Below, in pieces: positions 44,701-54,684 of a stretch of DNA of 64,000 nt. Source of the stretch: Symsagittifera roscoffensis (Eukaryota > Xenacoelomorpha > Acoela > Convolutidae); assembly GCF_963678635.1 (NCBI RefSeq), contig NC_087066.1:51414312-51478311 (forward strand). The letters run 5' to 3'. A model generated the notes under the pieces. The model searched no databases, was not told the origin of the DNA, and saw only the letters and a list, made by a program, of their open reading frames with translations. A program made the position numbers and the translations under genes. Every line of letters begins with the position of its first letter. Positions within the stretch are counted from its first letter, which is position 1.

Positions 44701-47700
44701 AACAATCGATCAAGGAATAACTCATATAATAGATCGAACTATAACAGACCAAACAATAATTACCAAAACAGATCGCGAAATAATTCACAAAATCGACACT
44801 CAAGTTATAATAATCGTTATAGAAATTATTCCCAATCACCCCACCGGAATAATAATAACTATAATAATTCTAATAATCGCCACAGAAGTAGTACACCTAA
44901 ACATCAAAGACAAATCAATCAAGTACAGTCTAATCCAGAAACAACATCAGACCCTCCAGGTATTGATGACACAGTAACTGATACGTTACAACTCAATCAA
45001 ATAAACTGTACATCATCAGATTCAGAAAGTGATACAGAAAACACTCTTTCTATCAATATGATAAAAGTCGAAAATGACTATGAATCTGTCATATATGAAC
45101 AACCCTTTTCATCACACATATATGAAAATCAATCAGAATTTCTTCAAAATTATTACACCACACCAATAAATTCCACACCAACGACGCAAGAAACAAATGA
45201 GATTAACACTACAAATCAAACCAATAAAAATACCAATACAAAATGCTTGAATACAAACCACATTTATCAAAATATACAAAAAGAACAACCCAAAGAAAAA
45301 ATTTGGACAATACCATTTCTCTTAGAAAGCCCAAGAAATAAAGAATTTCAACCACCAGACCTTGAAATAGATTTTTTAATTGATTCAGGAGCAGAATCAA
45401 ACATAATAAACATCCCCACATGGAATGAAATAAAAACCTTACACCCAAAGCTAACACCTCTTGAAACCTCCAGCAAACTAGCAACAGCACAAGGATCAAC
45501 ATTGATAAACTACGGAAAAATCCAATTATTTCTCCTCCCCACCAGAACAATGGAGCAAAGCAAAATTTTAAATAAGCCATTTAAACAAATATTCCATATC
45601 ACTGATATTAAATATAATATCATTGGAATACCATTTATTTCGAAGTATATACCAACAATTAACATCCTAAATAGTAAAATATTAATCAAAGATAAATATA
45701 CAAAAACAAAAGAAACATCCTTAACATTTTTTCAAAGATTAAATAAACAACCACCATTCTTTTCAAAATTCTACCCGATATTTAACCAACAAAGAAAACA
45801 CCTAAAACCACTATCAGGAAATATCTATAATTTTTCAATCAAACAAGTTCACCAATATGACAAAGAACAAAACAAACAAAAATTTTATATGTCAGAATTT
45901 GAATTCAAACCTATTCACAAATTTTTCAAAATCACAATCTCATCCATAAAATATTTGAAAAATTCGAATTCAGATATCATTTCCTTACATGTCTATAACA
46001 ACACACCTTACCAAGTAACATTACCTTTAGGACTTTTAGGATATTGTGAAACCAACGCTACAATATCACCAATACACGAAAAAGCCTATCGCGTAAATAA
46101 TATACTCCAATTACTAGATATTTGCCAATCTACAATTCTTAATGAAGAATTATCTATAAATAATATAATAAGTAACGAAAACAGAAATACGGATTATTTC
46201 ACAAAAACTCCATATTTCAAACCTACATTCAACATAAGTAACTACACAGAGGACCAACAGAAATTTTTAACAATGTTTAATTTTAAACATTCACAAATAA
46301 CACAAGACGATTTCGAAAAGTTAGCCAAACAGCTAATTAAATATTCATCAGTCTATGCAACATCAAAATTCGATGTTGGAAAAATCAGTTCATCACTACA
46401 TCTCCCGTTAAAACCAGACGCAGTTTTCAAAAAACAAAGAGCAAGTAAAGTACCAATTCACTTACATGATAAAGTGAACAGATTACTCGATATTTTAGAA
46501 CAATACAACATTATATCACCAGTTAATAAAGAAGAACAACCAAAAGGCAACACATTTATCAACCCTGTTATCATTCTAGCTAAAGGAGAATCATTAAAAA
46601 TCGTTCTCGATGCTAGATACCTCAATTCACTTATAGATGAATCAAAATGTAATTGGCCCATTGAACCAATACAAGTTATTTTAACAAAAATAAACGGCAA
46701 ATACTTTACAACCGCCGATATGAATAGTGCATACAATCAAATGCCACTAGATGAACAATCACGACGTTTAACACAATTTGTTATCGGAAACCAACAATAT
46801 GAATTCAACCGCTTATTCTATGGAATATCCATAGGACCAGCAGCATTTTCAGCTTTTATGAGCAAAATTTTTAGACCACTTATACTCAAGAAAAACGCAA
46901 TCACCTATTTAGACGATGTTTTTATGCAATCACAAACAAAAGACGAAATGTTCAATGTTTTAGAAAAATATCACCAAATACTTCAGAACGAAAATCTGAA
47001 GGCCGCCCCCGATAAATCACACTTCTTTTTGACAAGAGTTAAATTTTTAGGACATAATATAGAAAGAAAAACAATCACTCCATTGAAATCACGCATTGAC
47101 GCTATTCAAAAACTTCAACCACCAACGAATAAAAAGAAAATCCAAGAATTTCTTGGAATGTTAAACTTCTTAAGTAAATATGTTTATAAAATGCAATTAT
47201 ATCTACGACCATTTTATAACATCCTTAGACAACAAAATAATTTTGAATGGAACACAGAACATCAAACACGATTTGAAGAAATAAAGAAACTTTTAACTGA
47301 ACAAATTTCAAACACAATTCCAGATTCAAATCAACCATTTTATGCAATGTGCGATGCTTCGAACTTTGGCATCGGTGCAGCACTATTACAATCACATAAT
47401 GGTACAAATAAAATGAACCTCATATCAGCAAATTCTCGATTATTCACTCAAGCAGAGCTACGACTCTCAACTCTAATGAGAGAATGTACAGCCATAATAT
47501 ATACACTGACAGAATATGAATTTCTGATACTTGGATCAAAACATCCAACAGTTCTATTCACAGACCATAAACCAATCATCTTTCTCTTTACACAAAAATC
47601 TAACCCAAACCACCGAGTTTACAGATTTCAACTAATTCCAATGAAATTTCCAAACTTACATATAGTTTGGACAGCAGGAAAAAATCTTGCATTACCAGAC

Positions 47701-49920
47701 ACCTTAAGTCGAAATACACCACCTGAATTACTTACACGTAAAACCACAGTTGAAATACCCAAAAACATAAAATTCTACCTTGCAGAAAACGAAACATCAC
47801 CCCGATTGGAATGCAAATATGCAGTAAAAACTGAAGTTGAACAATCACAAATAAATAATTTACAACATTTCCCACTTTATTTAGATTGTCAAAATAATCA
47901 TTATGAAGTTGATCTACTTGGAACATCAACTTTCAAACCAATCCCATATTCTCAATGGATAAAAAATAACACCCAACAAAAACGAACAAAACAACACCCG
48001 CCTAAGAAAGACCATTTTCCACTAATTGAAAAAGAAGATTTAACTGATAAAATAAATTTATCAGGACCACAAACAAATGATTCAAAATACACAATAAATC
48101 AAGTTTTTGACCTTCACGACCCACTTGATACAATACCCTTATCTAAATTAGAAATCGAAAACATTTTTCTCCCTCCAACAGAAACGATTACAATTTCAAC
48201 ACTGAAACAATATCAAAATCTTGACCCGATAATTAGACAACTAAAATCATGGCACAAATATAAAACTAAACCTGTCAAAGCAGACTCAACCATTCTAGGA
48301 AACAAAACACTCCTCCGATACTTTCGCAAATTTAACAACACAACAATTAACGAAAATACAGACCTTTTAGAGTATAACCTGAATGAATCTACAGTTCCAT
48401 GTCTCCCTATAAGTATGATTCTTATAGCTTTTAATATTTCACATACACAAAATATTAAAGGACACTCTGGATCAGAAAAAACATATTCAAATTTTATACA
48501 AAATTTTTACTTCCCAAATGCACCAATTTGGATAAAAGTACTATGCAATGATTGTCTAGTATGCCAACTAAATAAACCTTACCCAAATCAAAAACAAATA
48601 GCACAAAAACAAGATTTTAAAGGACAAAGTTTGTACTTTAATCATCGTATCTCATTTGATACAAAAGGACCAATTTCACCCTCATCCGAAGGAAACTCCT
48701 ACATTATGGTAATTGTTGACGCATTTACACATTATGTAGCACTTAACCCAGTACCACATTGTAACGCTTATTACGCTTACACAACACTCTATGAACACTG
48801 GATAGCAAAATTCGGACTACCAGAAATTTTAGTTACAGACAACGGTACAGAATTCATAAATAATGAAATTATCACACTATGTCATTTATATAACATTAAA
48901 CACAAACCACGTACATCTCATGCACCTTGGACAAACGGCTTAGTCGAAGGTATGAACCGTTCATTACAAGAATATCTTAGATGTATCATCAACGGAAATG
49001 ATACAAAATATACCGAATGGTCAGCAGATGTAAAATTATTTCCCTTAGCGTATAATTCACAAATTACGACAACTTTAGGAATGTCACCATACGAAATGGT
49101 TTTTAACCAAAAGCCACGCAAACCAATAATGTTTACAGCAAATTCTCATAAAAACGCACAAGGTTATTGTCAACCAAATAAAGACTCAATTTGTTATAAC
49201 CTACCTTTACATACACACGATGAAGATCATTTTCATCACCCACAAATTCTTAAACTAGCCTCCGGTACACACACCGAATGGATTCTAAATAGAGATAAAA
49301 AACACAATGAAATTTATCAAAAAATAACAAAAAAGTTATTACAAAGACAAAACATTAATGAACAAATCAATTCACGTTTTACACCAGCCTCCGATTTAAA
49401 AATTGGAACATTTGTTTTAATACCTAATTTTAATACTCAAAAAGGAATTTCAAAAAAATTACAACCCCTTCGAAAAGGACCATACCAAATAATTGCAAAA
49501 CCCACTGATGTCACATATAAAATTACCGACTCAAACAAAAAAGAAATCGTTCAACATCGAAACAACCTATTACCTTATTACCCAAAAGAATACGCACTTC
49601 GCGAATTAACTCAATTATATTCTTTCACAGGATTAAAAGTCATTCAAAATGAACCACATCTGAAAAACACAGAACAAAATGATAACCCCACCGAAAATCA
49701 AAACACAAAACCAATCGCCACCAAAAACAATACACAAAACCATAAAGAATCCACAAAACAAAGAAAAAATAGAAAAATGACCGAACAAATAATACCCCAA
49801 GAACAAATCGACAAATCAGAAAATAGAAAAACAACAAGACTCCGAAATCAACCACGTAAAAACTATAAAATATTCATCCCCCAATCTAAAATTTTAAAGA
49901 AAGTAGAATTTCAAAAGTAA
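41698..49920 (+). CDS. E2 Gag-Pol polyprotein, intact (2740 aa)
   Basis: Gag and Pol are one frame, with no stop or frameshift between them. In order: an amino-terminal extension of about 590 residues, helical at first and then Gln/Asn/Pro-rich; a gag domain at about 600-740; a CCHC knuckle from Cys842; an Asn/Arg/Ser/Tyr-rich basic tract at about 870-1120; protease with DSGAE at 1229; RT with TTADMNSAY and YLDD at 1737-1740; RNase H with CDAS (Asp1886) and TDHKP; and an integrase zinc domain with HTQNIKGH and CNDCLVC (Cys2283). The integrase core has Asp2321, Asp2381 and Glu2417 (DD35E). A GPY module at 2594 and a basic tail follow. These are the parts and order of Ty3/gypsy Pol. How Gag would be made in excess over Pol from one frame is not evident; protease timing or splicing are possibilities. 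Confidence 0.95.
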   Translation: MSSTHTPGDETPDDDDIFPFIVDADTDRGQHIFCKNLLLNLFEPGISPCKTEFPDVKIKRQIIDHYLKDICNITQQYGIYSIEFTSPNHNNRKYTIQTDDLDLEFSKVFSEYIKSIQYHNSQRANSIFTNEVFAIIYSYISILENEIPITNVSPTETSKHLKIRHEITLLSSYLNIIKENFTKDDVSQHTKHDLQKILAWFIIDYFTHNIDLIAQARKNFRPQNSNDDTAITEQSDYVWDPEWSHPAFISFPQSISSQAISTISYIRDYVKVIPLTIDATPLNYNTFLPDTQNNSLNSTVIHNENLNGTRNLTQQDIQTPSHFINEEIVHTTTTQQRISPIRPNLTTPRNTNPSQTQVTLQSTVKPSVAPKYSHMDYQTYRPMTIPSKTRKTFTRNNFADHNYNYTHPSKTCNQPQRNFNQYTRSRNWDNPMTQPNSINFQTNPPQDHSENYPFFQQNKNKKQTSYQMDYLSSDDDFLQPDIFAQNTQEYRRQGIQRTRTNHRNFSPQPINAQHQQPIQQQNLINTQSFQPIQQQNPMTAHSYQPSQMQNEIPLPYYLQQHEITRNQLSNFSQMPNAAESLQMTMNPYLMGGSSITSNKPLMVFTGTDPEYSVEDYLNAVTANLILNIGPEPINTPLHQNWIHRRTALIQTTLDGAAQKWFSVLPLEIKSNWKRFTQEFSKMFDSERNKQQQRVLCNEIRRLPNETIKQIAVRIETLVRKAYSLNTHDYKNTKMTEILMMTLTPQLRKIAIKKRASHPSSIREPDLDFRKLVDKLEQAEITMKLEETENLKLQYVNRIETTPTNINNIQESETDLVEKITEILNIYEKNPNFKGKPSFKKWCNYCRRYGHSISECRQKQQDNQNKPQKYKEPNKSFYQYMQKGQNLPNKTVHSNNSSGKPLPNNTNYTRNQSPYNSSYRGRSPERRNTYNSSQNHYNRPNSRNNYSRSNSNTQRFVSRSNSQSRNNNYPNNQSRNSSYNRNRNYSYNRNRSYSNNRNQNYPNNRSRNNSYNRSNYNRPNNNYQNRSRNNSQNRHSSYNNRYRNYSQSPHRNNNNYNNSNNRHRSSTPKHQRQINQVQSNPETTSDPPGIDDTVTDTLQLNQINCTSSDSESDTENTLSINMIKVENDYESVIYEQPFSSHIYENQSEFLQNYYTTPINSTPTTQETNEINTTNQTNKNTNTKCLNTNHIYQNIQKEQPKEKIWTIPFLLESPRNKEFQPPDLEIDFLIDSGAESNIINIPTWNEIKTLHPKLTPLETSSKLATAQGSTLINYGKIQLFLLPTRTMEQSKILNKPFKQIFHITDIKYNIIGIPFISKYIPTINILNSKILIKDKYTKTKETSLTFFQRLNKQPPFFSKFYPIFNQQRKHLKPLSGNIYNFSIKQVHQYDKEQNKQKFYMSEFEFKPIHKFFKITISSIKYLKNSNSDIISLHVYNNTPYQVTLPLGLLGYCETNATISPIHEKAYRVNNILQLLDICQSTILNEELSINNIISNENRNTDYFTKTPYFKPTFNISNYTEDQQKFLTMFNFKHSQITQDDFEKLAKQLIKYSSVYATSKFDVGKISSSLHLPLKPDAVFKKQRASKVPIHLHDKVNRLLDILEQYNIISPVNKEEQPKGNTFINPVIILAKGESLKIVLDARYLNSLIDESKCNWPIEPIQVILTKINGKYFTTADMNSAYNQMPLDEQSRRLTQFVIGNQQYEFNRLFYGISIGPAAFSAFMSKIFRPLILKKNAITYLDDVFMQSQTKDEMFNVLEKYHQILQNENLKAAPDKSHFFLTRVKFLGHNIERKTITPLKSRIDAIQKLQPPTNKKKIQEFLGMLNFLSKYVYKMQLYLRPFYNILRQQNNFEWNTEHQTRFEEIKKLLTEQISNTIPDSNQPFYAMCDASNFGIGAALLQSHNGTNKMNLISANSRLFTQAELRLSTLMRECTAIIYTLTEYEFLILGSKHPTVLFTDHKPIIFLFTQKSNPNHRVYRFQLIPMKFPNLHIVWTAGKNLALPDTLSRNTPPELLTRKTTVEIPKNIKFYLAENETSPRLECKYAVKTEVEQSQINNLQHFPLYLDCQNNHYEVDLLGTSTFKPIPYSQWIKNNTQQKRTKQHPPKKDHFPLIEKEDLTDKINLSGPQTNDSKYTINQVFDLHDPLDTIPLSKLEIENIFLPPTETITISTLKQYQNLDPIIRQLKSWHKYKTKPVKADSTILGNKTLLRYFRKFNNTTINENTDLLEYNLNESTVPCLPISMILIAFNISHTQNIKGHSGSEKTYSNFIQNFYFPNAPIWIKVLCNDCLVCQLNKPYPNQKQIAQKQDFKGQSLYFNHRISFDTKGPISPSSEGNSYIMVIVDAFTHYVALNPVPHCNAYYAYTTLYEHWIAKFGLPEILVTDNGTEFINNEIITLCHLYNIKHKPRTSHAPWTNGLVEGMNRSLQEYLRCIINGNDTKYTEWSADVKLFPLAYNSQITTTLGMSPYEMVFNQKPRKPIMFTANSHKNAQGYCQPNKDSICYNLPLHTHDEDHFHHPQILKLASGTHTEWILNRDKKHNEIYQKITKKLLQRQNINEQINSRFTPASDLKIGTFVLIPNFNTQKGISKKLQPLRKGPYQIIAKPTDVTYKITDSNKKEIVQHRNNLLPYYPKEYALRELTQLYSFTGLKVIQNEPHLKNTEQNDNPTENQNTKPIATKNNTQNHKESTKQRKNRKMTEQIIPQEQIDKSENRKTTRLRNQPRKNYKIFIPQSKILKKVEFQK

Positions 49921-50518
49921 TTTTAACATTATACTTCACTATCTTGAAACCTTCAAATCATTTTTCATTTACATTTTTCAAAATAACATGCTGACAAGTA
50001 CGCAATAATTCTAGTTCAAAATAGACCAATAGGATTCATCCAATCCGTCACTTTCTCTAACTCAAACTAAGACCAATTAGACGAATCATATAGAACTCCA
50101 GGCACATCTATAACTATAACTTTACGACCTCCAGGTCAAAAATAAGCAAACCACTCCAACTTGACAACTAAAATAAATATCACCATAATACCGTACCCCT
50201 CCCTTATCTAATAACCCAAAGATCAACAATATTTCCCCAACTCAGACCACGAATACCCCCAAAGCAAATTTGTTAACTTAGCCTAAAGTAACAAAATGAA
50301 AATTTTAATTAGCCTAAAGTATAAAAATCTCACCATACCCCGGATCATTTGACAAACAAAAATAAAGAAAAAGACGACCTCCCAGTCACCATGAAAATTG
50401 CCCCCAACAATTTTTTACAAAACTCAACCCACTTGTCAAAAAACTAATAAATAATCCGACCACACTAGAAAATTGCCTCAAACAGCAAAAAATATTCGAC
50501 CAAGAGATCATTTCTTAA
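49921..50518 (+). other. E2 gap between pol and the downstream ORFs
   Basis: The counterpart of the E1 gap, with the same repeated TAGCCTAAAGTA word. No ORF. Confidence 0.5.
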
Positions 50519-50749
50519 ATGCTCTTCTCTCAATCAGTTACTAAAATACTCATAAATCTTAAACATTTTTTTACAATATTCGAAACCTTTATAATATTTC
50601 TTTTTGATATACTTGAATCTTTTCTAATAATCCTAATCATTTTTTGCAACATTTTTTTAATTTTCTACACCATACTCGAACTATTCCTCCAACTTTCCAA
50701 AACCCTTGATTATATCCACAGGTACGATTCATATAACTTGTCTAAATGA
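50519..50749 (+). CDS. E2 small hydrophobic protein A (76 aa)
   Basis: It differs from the E1 copy at two residues (Lys for Gln near residue 9, Ser for Leu near residue 71). It is almost wholly hydrophobic in its middle. The stop overlaps the next start as ATGA at 50746-50749. A viroporin-like role is suggested only by composition and neighbours. Confidence 0.55.
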   Translation: MLFSQSVTKILINLKHFFTIFETFIIFLFDILESFLIILIIFCNIFLIFYTILELFLQLSKTLDYIHRYDSYNLSK

Positions 50750-50934
50750 TACGAACAATTTTCAGTAGAACTGATATTTTTTTATTGTTTGTACTTTTCA
50801 TAGCATTCTTATCATCCCTCATTTTGACCATCTGTAAATGTATAAAGAAAGCAATCCTCACATTTGCCCTAGCAACAATCCTTCTAATTCTTTTTTTGGA
50901 AGAATATTATAATAAACACAAAATTTCTCACTAA
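50746..50934 (+). CDS. E2 small membrane protein B (62 aa)
   Basis: It differs from the E1 copy by one conservative change in the first membrane segment (Leu for Ile near residue 17). It has two hydrophobic segments joined by a basic loop. In E2 its end overlaps the opening of ORF X. Confidence 0.55.
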   Translation: MIRTIFSRTDIFLLFVLFIAFLSSLILTICKCIKKAILTFALATILLILFLEEYYNKHKISH

Positions 50935-52078
50935 AGTAATAATTCAAAAAAAACCATCAAAAATTGCTACCCAACAGTCACAAAGTCAGTCTTCACCGAC
51001 ATCATCCCAAGATAACCCAACACCATCTTCAATTACTCAAAATCCTCAAACATCTACACGAATTTCTTTTCAAGACAATCCATACACTTTTGAAGAACGA
51101 CACGCTCGTTTATCAGAACCACTAGAACCAGTTCAACGACAAGCACCTTTAAGCGAACCAACATATAACCTATACCCAACACTACCACAAGAACTAAGTA
51201 GAATAAGAAATCTTAGTCAAAACCAAAATACAGTCGAAATAAATAGACAAATTATACATCCTCGACGAAACAGAAATTTTCAAACTCCCCGAGTTCATTT
51301 TGATATACCTCAATCCCCATCACAAACCACTCCAGAAAACCCCATTGGTATATTACCAGAAACCCCTACGCTTCTTTCACAACGTAGCACCTCAAGCCTA
51401 CCATCAGATTACTTAGGTTCAACACCAACATCTGAGCAAATACGTGAAAATCCCTTTAACCCCCCAAACCAAGCATCACGACTTCCATATTGGACTACAC
51501 ATTCATTTACACAAGGTGAACCAAATTTAGTCAATGACCCCATAGATATTTCTACGGATACAACAACATCCTCATCACTACTAGAAACATTATCACTACC
51601 ATCAACACCATCAATAAGCCAGATTTCACCACCACCTTTTAACTTAAATTTTCCAAATAATCTCGACGCCAGATATCGAGAACAATCATCAACAAATATT
51701 CCTTTAAGATTAGATTGGAATACATTCACAGCACCTCCACCATTATTTGGACAACATCAAGAAAGTAACCGCCTTCATAACTGGGCACTTAATAGATTAC
51801 AATATCGCCAAGATATTCACAACGATATCCGTGATCACAATATTCAAATACTCCAACAAAACAGTTTACAATTAAAGTTTGAAATCACAGTTAAGCTAAA
51901 TAATATTACCCAACATCCCTACCCATTAAACCCACCTAACATAACAGCTCAATCACTACCACCACCGTTTATAACTACTGAAGTAATATACAAATACGAC
52001 AGATATACCAAAAACACAATTGGCTACATTACATTTTACAATCCATACTCAGGATTATCATACACATGTATATTCTAA
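50888..52078 (+). CDS. E2 ATG-less ORF X
   Basis: The frame is open from after TAA at 50885-50887 to TAA at 52076-52078 and has no in-frame ATG. The common part (from about 50955) matches E1 ORF X with scattered substitutions and no further indel. The A-run before it has eight A residues instead of six, so the opening part lies in the +1 phase of ORF B here but in the other phase in E1. This argues against a fixed frameshift from ORF B and for a start or splice junction downstream of the A-run. Confidence 0.65.
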   Translation, partial: FFFWKNIIINTKFLTKVIIQKKPSKIATQQSQSQSSPTSSQDNPTPSSITQNPQTSTRISFQDNPYTFEERHARLSEPLEPVQRQAPLSEPTYNLYPTLPQELSRIRNLSQNQNTVEINRQIIHPRRNRNFQTPRVHFDIPQSPSQTTPENPIGILPETPTLLSQRSTSSLPSDYLGSTPTSEQIRENPFNPPNQASRLPYWTTHSFTQGEPNLVNDPIDISTDTTTSSSLLETLSLPSTPSISQISPPPFNLNFPNNLDARYREQSSTNIPLRLDWNTFTAPPPLFGQHQESNRLHNWALNRLQYRQDIHNDIRDHNIQILQQNSLQLKFEITVKLNNITQHPYPLNPPNITAQSLPPPFITTEVIYKYDRYTKNTIGYITFYNPYSGLSYTCIF

Positions 52079-54684
52079 AATTGTTAATTTTTCTCCAACT
52101 CCTTTTTCTAGTAATCTCAAATCAAAACATAAACCCTTCTCCTCGTACAGGACCACAAGATTTATTAGTAACACATTACGATTGTGAAGAAAATGAACAA
52201 AAAACACTACATAAATATGCAATAAATCAAGTATCACAATGTGAAACAGAACCACAAGCTATAGAAACCACAGATGTAATAGCAACACTCTATTCAAAAG
52301 CCCGAGCAACAACAGTTACAGGTTATAAATTTACAGCAACATTTTCCGAAAAGAAAGTACATTGTTCACAAGTCTCGAACGGAAACAAAAACCGACTTGA
52401 CCATGAATCATTCTATCAAAGTAATACAGAACGTCTTCTACATCTCAACCCCGACGATTGTAAAAATGAATTACTTAGACTAAACATCACACAAAATAAA
52501 AACTCCCAAAGAAAGTTAGTTAACTTTCAAGTTTTTTCAGACTCTGTACACCAATCACAACTTGAAAGACACCAAGGACATATAAAACTAGACGAAAAAT
52601 ACCCGTATAACGGCGCACACGGACGATTAACCTATGACCTACACGATAAACATTGGATACCACACATTGGTATAAATGACCCGTCAAACTGCAAAGCAGA
52701 CACAAAAAATAAAGGATACCAAGAAATAATGTTTTTCGATTGGAAAATACAACTCGAAAAAATACAACTAACACGAGATTTATCAGATAATACAATGATC
52801 TATCAAGGAATCTGATTACCTTGTAAAAATGATCAAGGTTATTGCGACCCTACAACGAGAACACAAGCAACAATTGTTTGGTTCCCCGAAGATACATGTA
52901 CAACATTTCAAGTAGCAAAAATACACGCTCGTATGATAAAATTTCACGAAAAATATTTTATACAATCAATTCCATATGAACAAGTCCATCCATCACGAAA
53001 ACTAAGTTCAAATTTTAGAAACATAGACAATATAGAAAATAAATTGACACGTTTTCAAATATATCAAGAAACAGAACTTGCATGTAAATACAGGAATCCA
53101 CTTCACAGAACACAATACTCTGAAATATTAGTTGAATACGAAAAAGGATTCGACATGACCACTGGAAAGGTAAAAATCGACCCATATGCCACAGGTCATC
53201 CTCTAAACGAAGGAACATCCTATATACCAGTTAATTTTGAAAAAAGCAACGGACAACCTGGTGGACATCTAAAACCCCAGGACACCAGAAGCACACGCTT
53301 ACAAGAATTATCACTAATGAATACTACATATTTCGGTAATATCCACTATGATATTCATTTAGATATGAAACTAGATTATACAATTAGCCGAATTTTTCAA
53401 GAAATGTCACTCTCCGAATTAGAAACACTACACCAACTATGCGAATTAGAACGAACACAAATATTACAATCACTTGCACTAGCAGTATTAAAAATACCCT
53501 ATGCAGGATACTTATTATCCGGAAATAGATCAAATTTTTTAGACTATGAAGGAAACATCTTATGGTTTTATACTTGTACTAAAAAAGTATCACCACTTTA
53601 CGTTTTTGAAGATAAACGATGTTATAAAAGAATCCCTATCTTTTATAAGAATAAAGTACATTTCGTGGATACACTTTCACGAAGAACCTATTTCTGGGAT
53701 ACCGCAGTCCCATGTGGATCAGAAAACAGCCACAATGTAGTACAACTAAACCCTGATGAAAATAAATATTATCTTCTCACTCCATATCCCACATTAATGC
53801 AATCACTCAAAAAATTTTCACCAGAAAGCATTCGCGCTATTGCTCGAAACCCAAATATAGACTTACAATCAATAGGAATCTATTCAAAATCAGATATTCA
53901 ACATCACATTAGAACACAACAGTTCCAAGAATTGTTAACACAAATGGACACTATACAAAGACAATCAATAGACCAAAATTTACGCAAACTTGCAGAAACC
54001 GCAGGATTTGCCGATATCTACACGCAAGACTATAGCGGATATTTTAAAGACATTAAAGACTATATATATCTAAACGGTGAAAAATACCGTCCCCAAGATA
54101 TATCACCAATTAACATTTTTAGCTTTGTTACACTCAAAAATGAGATCCTCGATTTTCTAGGATGGCCCTACTACATCTTAGAAAAATTGACTATTTTATA
54201 CGCAATGTTTAACTTTATTGGATTTCTTTTCTCACTTTTAAAAGGAATCTACAACACATGTGCTATACACACACAAGTAAACAGACAAGCAAGCGTAGCA
54301 CGCATACTTTTTGCAGGATTTTTTGGAATCTTTTCTACATCTATAAACAAAATTCTTTTAGACGCACAAATAAAAGAATATAACACAAAAATAACAACAC
54401 GACAAAATACATACGACGAAGAACATAACAATATAGACATAACGCCAACGGCACCACAATTACCACCCCTACCAAATAACCATCCACTATCCCTAGTCCC
54501 ACAAAATTTTCGAAATTTAGCCATCACACATAATCCAAATTTTCGACTCACCGCATCACAAAATCCCATTCAACATATAATGACACACCAGTCACAAGAT
54601 GATAATACTTATGAACAAATTATTGAACAACCCCATACCACCGCTTTTCAGTCTCAAAATAATCATTTTTTTAGCCCACGATGA
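52066..54684 (+). pseudogene. E2 Env-like glycoprotein with internal stop
   Basis: It has the same length and frame as E1 env but carries TGA at 52813-52815, after 249 codons, where E1 has CGA (Arg). This single base change truncates the ectodomain before the membrane anchor. The rest of the frame, from 52816 to 54684, is open. The signal peptide, Cys-rich ectodomain and membrane segments are as in E1. The stop overlaps the next start as ATGA at 54681-54684. Confidence 0.88.

Noticed and set aside
44090-44977. 295-codon plus-strand frame inside E2 gag
   Set aside because: It is a shadow of the Asn/Arg/Tyr-rich repeat of gag in another phase. The same frame is broken in E1 and its product is low-complexity Ile/Thr.
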